This document shows, piece by piece, positions 1 through 12,620 of a DNA stretch of 64,000 bases. The stretch is from positions 55,026-119,025 of the forward strand of contig JAACJK010000126.1 of assembly GCA_013368325.1 (NCBI GenBank), given 5' to 3'. The position numbers were made by a program, and so were the translations under genes. Below the pieces are notes generated by a model. That model was not told where the DNA came from. It did no database searches and worked only from the letters and a program-made list of their open reading frames with translations. The stretch comes from Ephemerocybe angulata. Taxonomy: Eukaryota > Basidiomycota > Agaricomycetes > Agaricales > Psathyrellaceae. Each line of letters begins with the position of its first letter. Position 1 is the first letter of the stretch.

Positions 1-2309
1 AACTCCCCCCATTGTATCTGCTCTAATAGCCACTGCTGCTGGTGTTGACACGGATCCCCGCCATGGTGAATCTACGGGCCCATGCTGCATGTCTGTAGCA
101 TACGGCAAATTGAAGACATTTCCATGAGAGCCCAAGGGCGGTGATTCTGATATGCCTCACATTCGCTGATTGCATATTCCGCATGCCGCAGTGCGCCAGG
201 AAGAGCAAGGGGTAGACAGAAGGCGGACTCGTCAGTAAGCGTGAATGGCTTCAATAACCGACCCATGCACCATAATTATACTCCCTCAATGCCTTTACAG
301 TATTCACATACTTCAGATCCGGATGTAGGCAGGCGGCAGTCTCTGTTGGAATAGTGCTCGACTATTCCACGGACTTGTACAATATTCTATTGACTCGATT
401 TTATTATCTTACTAATTACCTTACTAATTACTTACTTATTCTTCGCCCCCTCGTACCTCGTAGTACATTCTAGATACAATGTTTGTATAGTATATAAGCT
501 CTCGTTGAGAGCCTCTGGCAATAATTATCTGTATATCTGCGCACTAAACCATATTCCGGAGCTGGGTGTATCTCATGTTGCAGTGAGGGTTTATACATAC
601 TTGGGCTTCGAAAGAAGGTATTAGCTAATAGCAAGTAGAATAAAGATGAGTTGTATTGGCGAAGGAGAGGCGGGAGAGTGAAGTGTGAAGTCGAGGAAGC
701 CCGAGGGGCGGCATGAGCGAGGCAGATGAGGACTTCCGACATTGAATACCACGCCGAAGCATGCCGCAGTAGAATGCTCGCCAAGCGCGAATCCGATGCA
801 CGTTCTCCTCACTTCGTATTTCAGGGATGGGCAATGAGCACCTAGCAGATTGAATCAAGTTCACTTTTAAAATAGAAGTGACCTTTAAAATGCTGAGCGC
901 TGCAACATCGGAGTGACGTCGAACATTACCACTGCAGCATAAGCTCACCTTTATGTTTCATGTTTCTCATTAAGTCATTGTAGTGCACTAAAATGACCGG
1001 TATTCAGGCAAAGGATCAGATACCTTAGATGTTGAGACCAAAAGTCCGCGGCTATTCATGGGCGCTTACTACCAGCGGTTGTTGGAACTGGCTAGCGAAA
1101 GGGGATAGCGGAGGCTGGACACAAACCCGATTAGTCCGGGCTTCGGTCACGGGCCGGTGCCTGTATCCGATGTCGCAACGCAACGGCCACGACCCCTGCA
1201 ATGCGCACCTCCACTCCTAAGCTTCTGAACGACAAACTCTTAGCGGTTGGTATTCGCAATCCTGGATAGCGACATGCTGCGCCAGTGCCATCCGACCGTC
1301 CTCGTCCTTCCTAACCTCAGTCCCCACCATCCCGTTGCAGATTCGCACATTCTCCCTTGCCCTCCTCTTCGAGTTCATTACTCTTCGCTCAATTGCAGTT
1401 GCCAGTTGCGCAACCGCGGCTATTGTTCTATGGCTACTTGCTTACGATTTGTTGCCCCACGCGCAGGGCGTCGGCGCCATCGGAGAATCAATGAAGCTCG
1501 AACTGGCGTTGGCGATTATGGGGCACAGCACTGGGCTATCAATAACCAAGGGTCTAGGAAGAAGGTACATAGGCTGTTTTTGTGCCCTGGGGTGAGGCGA
1601 GTTACGAGTAAGTTCCACACCATATCCAGTGCGTCTTCGTGCATCATTCCTTGCTGGGAATCGTGATCGAATACACTTAGCCCTTTCCAATTCAACGCAC
1701 TTTTTGTCTATTATTCACATCTTCCAGACTGTAACTAAAGCAGTCCTATAGAGCTTTCACACCTCTCTCGTCACTTCGATTCAACTTCCATCGCCTACCT
1801 CACCGCGGCCGCGGCCGTTCCCCGCCAAACTCAATCTCGATACTGCAGGGCACCGTTATTTAACACCTGGGAGAGTGTACTGTGATTTCGGCTGAGCCCA
1901 TGTTCGAAGTACCGCAGTGCCAGGTGCGTCCGTTGCTGCGATATATCCGCTGAGACTGACCTCCTCCTCCTCGTACCTCTCCTTCCCTCAGATCACCGTC
2001 TCTTGGTCAAGTCGACCCCAGGCCTCCACTGCGGTTTATCAGTACCTCTTATCTACGCTTTTTGAATCGCTTCATTCTGTACGTCGCCCGCGTCTGTTCC
2101 TTTCTTCCTCACGTTTCTAATATTCTGTCCTGCAGAAACCTCCAACCAGTTCTTCTACTGGGAGTTCAAGCTCTTGTGCACCCCATTAAACTACCTACCG
2201 ATTTATACCGTCTTGTCTCGCTGCCAAATGCCAGAGTCTGGCTCTTATGACCTTCAAGACCACCAGCGCGGCCACACACGTCTGGATCGAGGCCCGAAGG
2301 TTGAGACTT
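1..2309. other. No supported gene
   Basis: I see no convincing spliced gene here. Short open frames occur on both strands, but none has recognisable motifs or a consistent exon chain. The best candidate is a plus-strand frame at about 1335-1595 with two hydrophobic stretches, preceded by a plausible intron acceptor near 1337; it could be a remnant of a membrane-protein gene. The 5' end of the decayed ABC-F gene may extend into the last 200 bases, but similarity is too weak to draw a boundary. Confidence 0.4.
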
Positions 2310-3775
2310 CAGTGTTGGACGTCTCCTGGGCGGCATCTCAGAGGTCAACACTGCCAACCCCATCGTCGGCGGTCGCTGCCATTTGCGAAAAGGTCCAGCC
2401 CTACATTCAAGAACCCTCTGTTGCCGACGGCGTCAATGATATTGCGTTCGATGTGGCCTACGGGCAGTTCTAAGAGTCCGATCTTCGAGACCAAGGCTGG
2501 CTCTATGCCCACGGTCCCTGCGCCTGAAGAAGGATATATCTGATGGTTGGCGTATGCGTGTCTCCCTTGCTCGTGCTCTCTTCAAGCCCCCTCTCCTCCT
2601 CTCCTCCTTGACCAGCTCACGAACCATTTGGATCTCGGTACCATCTTTTGCCCCGAGGCGTATGTCTCTACCACCATATCTCCGGCTCCCAGAATTACAT
2701 GGACTCCATCTGCAAGTACATCATGGACCTTACGTGGAGGAAGGAGCTCACGTACTACTCCTGTAACTATTTGACCTATATCAAGACAAATCAGGAGAAT
2801 GAGGTCGATTCACTGAAGGCCTACTACAACAAGCAGCAGGATGAGATCGCCCGTATCCATGTAGAAGTGGGTCATTCTTTCTTCTCATTCGATGACATTC
2901 GATGACATTGTGCTTACGGGTCCAAGGTTCATCGCTTCCGCCGGTGCCTACACTAACTTGGTTCGTCAAGCTAAGTCAAAGCAGAAAATCATTGAAAAGA
3001 TGGGGGTCGCCAGCCTCATCGAGGAGATCGAAGTTGGAAAGCCCCTCCCGCACATGCCAGATCTTGATCCTCTCTTTCTTCTCCACTTACGCCTTCGCAG
3101 CTTTAAACAAGCTTTAACGTCGAGTTATCAATCGTCTCCCTCCCTCCATCGTCGCCTTCTCGTACTCGGGCAAAAATGAGGACTACCTGTATAAGAACCT
3201 TTCGTCCGATATTGAGCGGTTGTTCTTCCTGCCTCTCAACTTCGATCGACACGCATCCCCGCAGCATAGACTCCTGCATCACCATCCTCGGTGCGAACGG
3301 TACCGGCAAGTCTACCTTCCTCCCACTCATCACTGGCGCGCTCCAGCCGTGTGAGGGTACCGTTTCAAAGCATGTTGGTCTCAAGCTCGCCACGTACTCT
3401 CAGTATTTGGCTGATCAGTTCCCCCGCGACCCCTGGCCGATCCAGTATCCAGAAGTTGTTCTTGATCAAGTACCCCGAGGAGGATGCGCAGGCGCGGAGA
3501 GCGCAGTGCGGACGATGTCGGTCTCAGTGGCCAGCATCAGACGAGTCCTATCAAGAACCTTTCGGACGGTTTGAAGAATTGGGTTGTGTTTGCATGGTTC
3601 CGGTTCAAGGTTGTGTTTATCGGTTGGGGAATGTGTGCTGATACAGTCATTGGGGTGTAGATGAGCCCACTGACCACCATTTGGATGGGGAGAGTATCGA
3701 TACACTCGCCAAACGCTTGCCTGCGCGATCAAGGCATCTGAAAGTGGAGCTGCTACTGCTACCCATGACTTCTCT
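2310..3775 (+). pseudogene. Decayed ABC-F ATPase (Arb1/ABCF2-like)
   Basis: Fragments of a twin-ATPase ABC-F protein of the ribosome-associated Arb1/ABCF2 type run in order through all three frames. First come an acidic linker ('SVADGVNDIAFD') and an 'FETKAGS' match near 2380-2510. The first signature and Walker B follow near 2550-2640 ('MRVSLARALF', 'LTNHLDLG', where the family has EPTNHLD). Next are the inter-domain helix near 2740-3000 ('NLVRQAKSKQKIIEKM') and the second Walker A near 3270-3320 ('GANGTGKSTF'). The second signature ('PIKNLSDGLKN') lies near 3548, and the second Walker B ('DEPTDHHLDGESIDTLA') starts near 3661. Frame changes and stops separate the pieces, and the N-terminal Walker A is not recognisable. 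Family proteins act in ribosome biogenesis, but this copy cannot encode one. The D-loops and linker point to Arb1 rather than eEF3 or Gcn20. The identification is firm; the outer limits are not. Confidence 0.88.
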
Positions 3776-4582
3776 AAGTCTTCTGCCCTCTCACTTTGCA
3801 CTGCATCTCATTTCGTGTTCGCTTTCGATTTCACCTTCGTTTCAAATTGGATATAGTTTCCGTCTAGTTTTCTTTCGATATCCCTTGTCTGTTCGGTGTC
3901 GCCAACGTAGACGTTTAGGTCTGCCATCTTCTGTTCGGCGTTGCAACATGGGTTCATGTTTGCCCTCGGTGCTTTCGATGCTTGTTGGCTGTTTGATGCC
4001 CATTGTTGGCGTCGGACTTGGTGTCTGCAATCTTCCACCGCATCGTGCGCTTTCATATTTTCCTTCGGTTGTCTTTGTTTCGTTCCACGTTTGTGGTCGA
4101 TGATGCAAAGAAGCGGACAAGAGTGGAGCTGGCAGCGGAAGGGGAGATTCACCTTCCAACACGCACGTGCAAAAGAACACTTTAACTCTAAAATAAAGTC
4201 AGATTGCAATAGAACATCGGAATAATCAGAGATACTGAGGACCAGGTGGAAGGCACTCAAGCGATGCAAGTGCAGAAGGGGAGGAATCCATTGATGGTTA
4301 GACAACGATCCACCCAATAATATTGTGGGCAAGAGTAAAGTAATAATGCAGTGATCCGCAAGTGAATGAAACCAAAACGACGAATGACGAAGGATAAAAA
4401 CAGGGATTCAAACACACGGAGAGACTACAAACAAGATGTGACTTTCATAATGGGGTGTGGATGTGAAGGTTGCAACACACGCGGCGCGGAGCGATGGGCG
4501 CCTGTGTCGGTGCCTGTTCTGTGCTGGTACTTGGGGTACAGCATCATCGGAGTGCAGTCAAATGGCCGTGGCCTAGAGGTAC
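3776..4582. other. No supported gene
   Basis: This stretch lies between the ABC-F relic and the small minus-strand gene. A 174-codon minus-strand frame (3808-4332) and a 140-codon plus-strand frame (3681-4103) overlap each other. Neither has a recognisable domain, a plausible promoter or an exon chain. The T-rich plus strand near 3780-4090 resembles decayed 3' sequence. Confidence 0.4.
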
Positions 4583-5116
4583 TCAAAGAGCAGTAGTCAC
4601 TGCATAGCGTGCATTGATAAGTTCCCTGCAGGCAAAAAGACATCAGACAGTGCTGCGGTGAGATATGCCAGGTACTCACTTCGCGATCCTAATATTATCA
4701 CGAATCCAGCCAGATTGCGCTGGGTTGCCCAACTGGCAGAGAAGGTCTCTGACAGTACTTATCTCTCCCTCTACCTGATCTCGCTTTGCTTGCGTGGCCA
4801 CAAATTCTACTTCCGCATCCCTTTGCCTAGGGTTGGCAAGGCGGCCCGCGTTTGGATAAGCCTCGGAGTCCAGAGCCGAAGTATCAGCTGAATTGCTGGA
4901 GTGATGCTCCATTTGCGTCAGAGCGGCTTCTTGAGCCCTGAACATCTCATATGTATCAATATACCTGTCCAGGAAGAGCTGGACCAAATCTTCAAGTGTG
5001 GCCCTTGGCCACAAAGGGCCAATGTTCAAACGATGGACCTTCACACGGAGATTAGAATGTAGTTACGCAGTCAACGACATGCAGACACTCACATCACCCG
5101 AGGTTGAACTTTCCAT
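4583..5116 (-). CDS. Small uncharacterised protein, 3 exons
   Basis: The proposed exons are 5116-5093, 5038-4680 and 4625-4583. Both introns start GTGAGT and end AG, and the phases join to exactly 426 nt, giving a 141-residue protein. The start MESSTSGD is the first ATG of exon 1. The protein is acidic and helix-prone: an N-terminal 'TLEDLVQLFLDRYIDTYEMF' segment, a polar Ser/Asp/Asn linker, and a charged stretch ('VEFVATQAKRDQVEGEIST') that could form a short coiled coil. No signal peptide, membrane segment or known domain is visible. It sits alone between the ABC-F relic and gene-poor sequence. The consistent splicing argues for a real gene, but I do not recognise the family. A longer third exon would need a different acceptor. 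Confidence 0.6.
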
Positions 5117-6544
5117 AGTGGAGGGGCTCGAGATTGTTGTTGGAGGGAGGAGGTAAGGGCGGAACAAGTTACCAGATGCAGAATGAACCAGAAAGTCCCA
5201 TCAGGCCCCAGGGTCTCCCACGAGCCCCCACGCCAGATTTAGATAGGTGATAAATGCAATTGGCGTACAGCCAGAGCTACACTAGCACGAGTCGAGGATA
5301 GGACTATTCTTATATGCTGCAAGGCCAAACCTGGCGAGAAGCTCATCTTAGGCTATGGTGAACCAGATACCGCAGGGAAACCTTCGATCTCGCCAGCAGC
5401 TACGTCAGTGATTATATTGTGTCGCACCCTCCTTGGATTGGTTGTCAATCGAGGAAAACCACCACCCCCCTTCTATTCTACATGTTGATGGATATGCAGC
5501 ATATATTCTATTTATTAGTCCAATCCTGATTGTCTTGCATATCCAGCGTCTGGAGCTAGTCGACGAGTGATGGAAGTTACCAACAGGCAAGAGGGTAGGC
5601 AGGACACAGGGCAGAGGTAAGAAAGGCTGCGTTAACTCTGAGCGCTCGTTGCTAGCTATGATGTTACCATATATCGAGTGCCAGACAAAGTCGGAGACCC
5701 AAGATACGGGTGGTCTGCTTACTTCCGTGGGGGTACAGTCACAATCGAATACAGCCTTCCCTCCGATCGTCGTACTCATGCTGACACTCATTGCGGTTGA
5801 AGGTGTCCCATCTTGCCATTTCTATTAAGCACCAGACGAGCACTACAAATTACAATCACGCGCCTCACCAAAAAGGGATGTATTGAACACCGGAATACAA
5901 ATGTTGGAAATATTTAAAGGACTCGTCATATCATATATTTTACTTGGAATCGACGGTGCTGAAGGGAATGCGATCGGCCTGCGCGCCGATCGCGTCGCCA
6001 TCATGTTTGGGGGCTTAGAGCCCTGTATCCTGTCGGGGTTTCCAGATTTTCTATGTAGTATTATAGCTCTCTTGTGATTCGATTTCTTAGTTACTCCGCC
6101 CATCATCGTCCCGATCCCCTCTCCGTGAGCAAATATCCATTTCATTTGTTCTACCCTACGAGCTATGGCCAGAGCCCCCTCACACTTAGAGCCTTTGTTA
6201 GCTCATCTTGAGTTTGAAAAATCCCCATCTGGTTCCTCTCGCTTTCCCACTTTTCTATCCGATTGGTATCGGGGCTTGGGTGCAACATTGAATGATCGGG
6301 GAGCAGGGTCCATCCGGCTCTGCCTGACGATGACGGAAGCTCTATTGCGAGGTTGTGGAGGCTTAATTTCGTGCTCTCACCAGTCCTGACTTGTTGACTA
6401 ATAATCTATCCGCATTCGCAGCCATTAAATAAGTACCAGGGATGTATTGCAAGATACAGTGTAGATGAAACTGCACTATTGGTTCCAACCTTGTTCCAAC
6501 CAGCCTTCTTTATCCTGGTGGGAATGACATAGAGGGATGAGGCC
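5117..6544. other. Intergenic, one unassigned ORF and one short repeat
   Basis: A 128-codon minus-strand frame at 5405-5791 begins MSVSMSTTIGGKAVFDCDC and has no recognised motif, so it is kept only as a weak hypothetical. The dispersed palindromic repeat at 5961-6060 is listed separately. I see nothing else I can name. Confidence 0.35.
5961..6060 (+). repeat. Dispersed palindromic repeat R1, copy 1
   Basis: This roughly 100-bp stretch begins GAAGGGAA and then has a perfect inverted repeat: GCGATCGGC at 5970-5978 and GCCGATCGC at 5985-5993 with a 6-nt spacer. The same order of blocks (GAAGGGAA, palindrome, 'GTCRCCAT', 'GTTTG', 'CTTAG', 'TATCCTG', 'CGG') occurs inverted at 10190-10285 and 34390-34482. 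Copies diverge by indels and substitutions, so they are old. The conserved core looks like a short non-autonomous element, but no terminal inverted repeats or target duplications are clear. Confidence 0.7.
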
Positions 6545-6553
6545 TATATAAAG
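6545..6553 (+). promoter_or_regulatory. TATA-box-like site without an assigned gene
   Basis: TATATAAAG stands in a good core-promoter context, followed about 25-40 bases on by a C/T-rich stretch. The first ATG downstream (near 6605) opens only a six-codon frame, so this may be the promoter of a lost gene. Confidence 0.35.
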
Positions 6554-7529
6554 CGACTCGACACTCCACTCCGATTCCCTGGCCCTCTTAACGATCCGCA
6601 CCTAATGAATGGTGATGTTGTATGAGTAGACTCTGTTTCTGCCTGCGCTTTATGGTGTACTTATATGATAATTTAAATCGCGCCGAACCAACCTGGGCAG
6701 AGTGAACGTAAGTTGGAGTCAAGTGAGAGAACACCCAATATGGAGCCTGCCCTCCCCATACACCTCAACTGCTCCGCTATCATATTCATCCTTCAATCTC
6801 TGTTTATCCGCTGCATCTCCGCACGCACAAGAACTCGACAATCGGAATTGTAAACGATCGCAGCAGGACGAAGGAGTACTGCGATGCACGCCGAATGCCA
6901 GCATGCACGAACTTCAATTGGGCGGGAGAAGCCGATGCTCGAGCCCGAGTTTCGTCGACTCCTGTGTATCGAAACATAGCGGCAAACGACATACCTAGCG
7001 CAAATCGCACTCGTTCCCTCCGGTGATCGTTCCTCAATCAACTGTAGTCTGCGGAGCCAGTGCAGGGTTTGTAATGGACCCGACAAGGAACATACCGAAA
7101 TGCATGTGTCGGGTGGATCGGGTGTGCGTGGTGTAGGTGCCAGATTAATTTGATTCGCTTTGTGTAATGAGTTATCAGTCGTAGGCGTCGTTCTGTTGCA
7201 AAAAAGTCTCTAATTAGAAGGAATAAATGATTGCAAAATCCTTTCTAACTAGAAGCCGCAGCTTATGTCAACGTTACCTGAATAGAAAGGAGCACAATTT
7301 GACTGATGTCTCTCAGCAACTTAGGTGCGCGTGGAAAGCTATTCGACGAGATAGCTGATGTATCTGTATAGAACAGGTTTCCGATACAAACTTGCCACCA
7401 ATTCATCGTTCTGCGGAATGCCGATTCCGGAGGAAAGGGTACACAGTTTTCAGAAGATTACCGTGCAACAGACTCCACCGTCCATAGGAGTAAATCCAAC
7501 CAGCGTAAACGGGCGCCGCCCACTGCCCA
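6554..7529. other. No supported gene
   Basis: Frames at 6702-6998 (plus) and 6793-7086 (minus) overlap and carry no recognisable motif. An approximate direct repeat ('TCTAATTAGAAG' near 7209 and 'TTTCTAACTAGAAG' near 7241) is present. I see no gene. Confidence 0.4.
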
Positions 7530-9860
7530 GGCCGATGGGCGCTTAGCGGACCTTGAATCAGTGGGGTCAAAAGCACGGGGATAGGCTGCGGATAGGCGAG
7601 CTAGATCGCAGTGGGACGCCGATCAGTCCGGGGTCGTCCCAAATTTGTTTTATGGGACGGTCGGTGACTGTACATCTCGGTTAAGCTCAACCACCACAAC
7701 CGCTGGCGCCTAGTGACTACGACCTGTTCCCCACCAACACGAATGATAGGAGAAACGATGGATGCCGTAGTAGAGCAGGAAATCACAGCCGAGATTGTAC
7801 AGATTCCGTCGGATCTCGTGTTGGGAGACGACGAAATTCAAGCCATGTACGTATAATTATCTCAAGGTAATTTCACTTCTAACGATGATATAGTGCAGAA
7901 ATAATGGTTAATGATCGACTAGAGAGGATTCCAGAGCTCCAGTTCGCTATCGCGTCAACCCAGCTAACCAGGAGGCGGCCGTTCTCACCTGTGCTCCTCC
8001 ACCGACTACTCTTTCGACCCGCACCCGCCCATCCACAACACCACGCCCAACGACGGTTATTTCTCTTGTAGACCACCACGCTCGAGCAGCTTGTCCTGCG
8101 CTCGCTCTCACATGAGCCGTGGTCTGTCGCCCAGCATGCGCAAGAAGAGCGCAGATACGATCTGCAGTGTGACAAACCAGGGGATGGAGAGGGGCCTTCC
8201 GTGGCATCTCCTGCAAGTGCGGATAAAGCTGACGGAGCTGACGGAGCAGGGAGCGGGGTAGGGGGAGAGTACGTGTAGGGTCGTTCCAGGGTTCCCGCTG
8301 AGCTCGGTGATGGTTTTGCCTCTGGACGCCCTTATTTGGGTGCTCTAGAAGGGTCTACAGGATAACGAGAGAGTCGAGGTGCGTAAATTCCTTATCGCGT
8401 TCGACGAATATCCTTCCTTCAATCAACATTCGTTCGCCTGTTCATTCCCTTCACGTCGTCTTCTGTCTGAATTCTCCTCGGCAAAGTGACGTTCATCCCC
8501 AATTTTCATATTCGCTCTAACCCACGAGTCTCGCATCTCCATTTTCTCGTTGGGTTCTTTGCACCATTTCTTTCGTTCGTTCGTTCCGACGATGTTTACT
8601 TTTTGAGTATACCTTACCTTTCATGCCCAGCTTGAATCTTCACCCATCCCATAACTAACAGCTCTTGCAGGCCCGAAAAGCCGTCTTCATGGCTTCCGCC
8701 TCCTTCCTCACCCCCCGCCGAACTAGCCCAATTCGCCCGATCCTTGTCGTCCCCGCCCCCGCCTCGGACCGCACAAATGCCAACTATGTGCACCTCACCA
8801 AGCTCATCTCAGTGCTCATCTCGCTGTGCACGAACCCATTGATCACCGCGCCGTACCTCCCTGTTTTGGTCTTCGTCTTCTGTTTCGTTCTCGCGTATTC
8901 GCCCCCCGGCGGCCACGTTTAATGAGCTGGAGTGCAATTTGCGTTTGGCGGATAAGCCGACTGATACGCAGGCGCGACGTTCATTGGCCCTCGTCCTTTT
9001 TAATTCCATGCTCTCGATAGGTCATAATCTGAATGCTCCCCGTGTTCATCATCCTTTTTAGGTCATGCAAGATGAGCTATCGAAGACCTTCCAGTACGTT
9101 GTTCCCTTCCGCCTCTCCTTCTGATCACATGTCTTAAGCGACCCAGTCTCGTCACGCCAGTGTTCACTGAGGGTGTGTTGGTTTGCGGTGTGTCAGTGTA
9201 TATGAGTACGTTTCTGTCTTTCAACCTTTCTTGAGCGTCTAGGCTAACGGAGTGAACGCCGCGGGTAGTTGTGTATGGATATAGCGGTGGCCCAGCGGGG
9301 CGTGTCTGATCGATGTAACACAAGAGAACGAATGCTGAGGTGGTACGGGTGCAGGACGCCATCCAGGGGCAATAGAATGAGCAGCTCATCTCCATTCTCC
9401 TGAGTGCGTTGGAGGGCCTGAAGCCAAGGTACGTAGACTTGTCACTTGCATTCGCAATCTGTCCATTGCTGATCTTGCCTTGATTCACCATTTCGCATCC
9501 CACTGACGACATTCGTCTCCACCAATCCTGGTCTATGCCAATCGGCACCATCCTGCGACAACCGACCCCTAGTGACTCATTTCTACTCCCCGTCTCGTCA
9601 TCGGGCGCATGCCGATATTCGGTGATTAACAAAGGTGCTTTCAACTTCTGCGAGGGTGTCGAGCGTTGCCTGACCTTCCCAGACCTCGATTTCATTGGCG
9701 AGCCGCTCCTGAAGCCCTTGAACCCCAAAGGCAATCATGCGCATGTCAAGCGGCGCGTGCAGGAGCAAGCAATCACAGCACTTGCTGCGGTGGCAGACAC
9801 GGGTGAGGCTGCATTCGTGAAGGTGTGTTCCAACTTCCCTGGTCCTATCCAAAGTGTGTA
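7530..9860 (+). pseudogene. Decayed importin Kap121/Pse1 (IPO5-like), copy A
   Basis: The relic starts at ATG 7758 with 'EITAEIVQIPSDLVLGDDEI', matching the importin-beta-3 N-terminus. A typical intron (about 7854-7894) leads into 'AEIMVNDRLERIPELQFAI' and then 'VLLHRLLFRP'. 'TLEQLVLRSLSHEP' follows near 8070, and an 'FRVPAELGDGFASG' repeat near 8285. A HEAT-repeat segment covers about 8690-8920 ('NPLITAPYLPVLVF'). The best-preserved part is near 9620-9840 ('NFCEGVER', 'VKRRVQEQAITALAAVADTG'). Pieces lie in different frames with stops between, and the C-terminal half is absent. Kap121 imports ribosomal proteins and other cargo into the nucleus; this copy cannot. About 220 bases upstream (from GGGCGCTTAG at 7537) resemble the flank of copy C at 39237, so duplication included 5' sequence. 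Confidence 0.85.
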
Positions 9861-10189
9861 TTTAGTCTGATCCTCAATGAACATCTCGAACTGACGCTCG
9901 CTTAGATACCACCGACAACACCAGACAAGCTGACTGGCTCATTTTGCTCGCAGAATCACCGTGAAGAGCAAAGGGTGGCTCTGGGTGTGAAGGGGGCTCG
10001 GACCTCCGCCGCCGATCCTCACATGGCTCACCGTAGGTAGAAAGTGAACGAATAAAATGAATTAGATGTGCACTGAGGGGGAGTCGGAACGAGGGAAGGT
10101 GAGCTACATGGGGGGAGTAGCTACTGTATCGAAACCAAAGAGACCTGCTATTTGCCCGCTATATAGAAAATCATGAGATCCGAAATCCC

Positions 10190-10285
10190 GACGGAACACC
10201 GCCAGGATACGGATGTGAGCTCTAAGCGCACAAACGCCATGGTGACGTGATCGGCGCTTAGGCCGATCGTGTTCCCTTCAACCGC
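10190..10285 (-). repeat. Dispersed palindromic repeat R1, copy 2
   Basis: The core is GATCGGCGCTTAGGCCGATC (10249-10268), an inverted repeat with arms GATCGGC/GCCGATC. Flanks align base by base over about 90 nt with 34394-34486 in the same orientation and, inverted, with 5961-6060. It lies between Kap121 copy A and the membrane-protein gene, the same neighbourhood as copy 3. Confidence 0.7.
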
Positions 10286-11156
10286 ACTGCCCGAGCGACG
10301 CGCAACTCATGCACTAGTATCTGATTGTAAAGTGGACAAAGATGCGTCAAGCGATGGGTGCGAGGATGCTCGGGATGTTCGATGGGAATGTGCACCTGTT
10401 GTTTGTTGCGGTGTCGAGTATGAGGGATTTGGGGACGTGGACGGGGTGGGGATGAGGGGATTAGAGAGTGGGGCGACTTGGGAGGTGGATGGATGGGAGA
10501 GGTGATTTGGAATTTGTGTATATACTTATTGCTCGGTATTGTGCTCTGAAGGTATTTGTGCTTCAGTACGATCCGCTTGAAGTTTGAACTCTGACTTAGA
10601 GGACCGGCCTTCAACCTATTGCATGACTATCAGGATAAACGGGCCGCAGCAAAGTACCATTCGTCAGTTTATATGCCCTTGGATATGGCATGCCAACCGT
10701 CGTCCTTCAAATTGATACCGTTACAGTGTACACAGGAAAGAGATATAGGCTCGCCATTCTAGCAACCCTCCCCTGCATGTCATCTTGTTCATCCCTTTGT
10801 ATATGCTCAATTTGAGGCAGCTCGCTGGGGTTGAGCTAGATGCCACGAGTATGTTTCGTTACCTTCAATACTCAGACAGGGTTCTATTCAATTTATACCT
10901 GGAACAACAGAAACAGGGGGATATTATTTAGACTGATAACAAGCGGCAAAGATGGAAACATATTCTCGTGATGACCCTTTTGATTACCATGTTCACTCCT
11001 GGCTAGAACTGGGATTGAGACATTGGTACACTACTCAAAAATGCCCCTCGTGCCCTTCGCGGCGAGGCTGTCATCCTGAGCTCGTTCCCAGAGCCCAAGG
11101 CCCCTTCTCCAGGATCGGCACCCTCGCTCAGGGTAGGCACTAGCGGTATCGGTGGG
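10286..11156. other. No supported gene
   Basis: Overlapping frames on both strands (10269-10505 plus, 10258-10614 minus) are low-complexity shadows of a G-rich stretch. Nothing with a motif or an exon chain was found before the 3' end of the membrane-protein gene. Confidence 0.4.
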
Positions 11157-12620
11157 TCACACTCTCCGAGTCGTGACTTGCTGTATCGAACGGAGTTCTT
11201 CAGTCGCAGCTCTCCCTCGATTCCATCCACCGGCGGCCCCGCTCAAACTGAGATTGTCTGCAGTACCGGGCAGAGTCCCTGGACTGCTGCATATGTGGGG
11301 AAGTGTGAACTCCAACGGTTCTTCGCTCTTTGCTGCATCTACACGAATCATCATGAGCGCAAATGTACCGCCTGCGGATTGAAGAGAACCTCGTGAGAAT
11401 CCTCATTTAAATGGAAGAGAAAATGTGATGTACCTATGCTCGAAACAAGTATTTCGTTGAAGATATATTTCAACCCGGGATTATTGGTGTAGAAGGCAAT
11501 GCAAATGGCGACCTGAAGAGCAGTAAATATCATCGCACTCTCTACGATAATGCATATGACCGCGAGCAGGCCAACACCTCGACCATGTGTGCGCAGTCCT
11601 GCTTCGCGAGAGTCACGATGCTGGAGCCCTATTTTGAAGGTAATGAGGCCCGTCGTAAGACAGATTACCCCAATGTTGACTGGCAAGACGATGCCGGTCA
11701 ACAACTTCGATAGATGGGGGGGAGCTGTGGCTGGGTCGCTGAACGCCGCAATGACGATGCTGCTGCTGACTGAAAAGAATCAACTTTTAGACGGGAAGCC
11801 CAGTGCTGGAAGAATAGAGAAAGATAAGCACGAACCAATGCTGAAGGTTAACAAGGTAATAAGGGGAAGGGCAATGCACCATCTCCTATCCCAGACGATG
11901 AAACACCGGAGTATCTATGGCTCTGAGCTCAGTCTCGGATGAATGGTGAGGCTGAGAGGAAGCGGCAGGGTACCCACTGCTAGAGCATTCCCCGACCATA
12001 TCAGGACGGCCATAATGACTATTTCAGCAATGCCTCGGCTGGATGTGTAGTCCCGAAGGTGGTGTATCGGAAGCTTGCCGTTCAAATCCGGTGTCCACTC
12101 TGGGCTGAAGGCGTAGCGAAATCGGGACACATTTAGTCCTGTTTTGCAAGCAAAATGAATAAAGGTCTGACTAAGATATGGAGCAGGCCTACCCATGTAC
12201 ACCATTGTGAGGATAAAAATGAAGAGTGTTGCAATGTAAGAGACCTGTTGAGTGGAAGGATACAGTGGGTCAGTATTCATTAGCATAGTGCGTCAATAGC
12301 TCAGGCACACCAGATATGCACCTTTGCTGACCATGTACGATTCATCCTTCGCTTTTGGACCATGATCTTCAAAGAGAACAGGAAAAGCACACAGTATAAC
12401 CCTATGGTAGGGTATGTGTTCAGTTGCGGTGACAAGAGCATTTAGATGGGGGAAACGTACCAAATGCAAATCCCTTTGCCATCAGGTAGTAATGTGAGCA
12501 TGAGAACAAGCAGTGCTTCACGTAGCACAGAACGAGGAGACTCACTCCGAGCCAAAACGCGAGAATATATCTGTCCTGCTCCGCCCTATCCCTTTCCCAC
12601 TCGTCGGTGAGGTTTGTCAT
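11157..12620 (-). CDS. Multi-pass (about 7 TM) membrane protein of a basidiomycete-expanded family, paralogue 1
   Basis: A seven-exon chain can be read. It starts at ATG 12620 (MTNLTDEWERDRAEQDRY), followed by helix 'FWLGVSLLVLCYV'. Next exons carry 'LYCVLFLFSLKI', 'VSYIATLFIFILTMVYM', then 'PIHHLRDYTSS' with 'IVIMAVLIWSGNALA'. Then come 'ILRCFIVWD' and 'LPLITLLTFSI', and a long exon with 'VNIGVICLTTGLITFKI' and 'GVGLLAVICIIVESAMIF'. The last exon gives 'FALMMIRVD' and a polar tail ending at 11157. Introns start GTACGT, GTGCAT, GTAGGC, GTGGGT, GTTCGT and GTACAT. The 'RCxxVW', 'SLxxYKIW'-like and 'IxIIVESA' motifs are hallmarks of a large Agaricomycete membrane-protein family of unknown function. 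A paralogue with the same exon plan lies at 35307-36681. No lesion is visible. Confidence 0.75.

Noticed and set aside
2310..3775. eEF3 or Gcn20 as the identity of the ABC-F relic
   Set aside because: The inter-domain 'LVRQAKSKQKIIEKM' and the lack of HEAT and chromodomain segments fit Arb1/ABCF2 better.
9063..9734. 223-codon minus-strand frame
   Set aside because: It lies antisense to the Kap121 relic, whose family motifs are clear on the plus strand.
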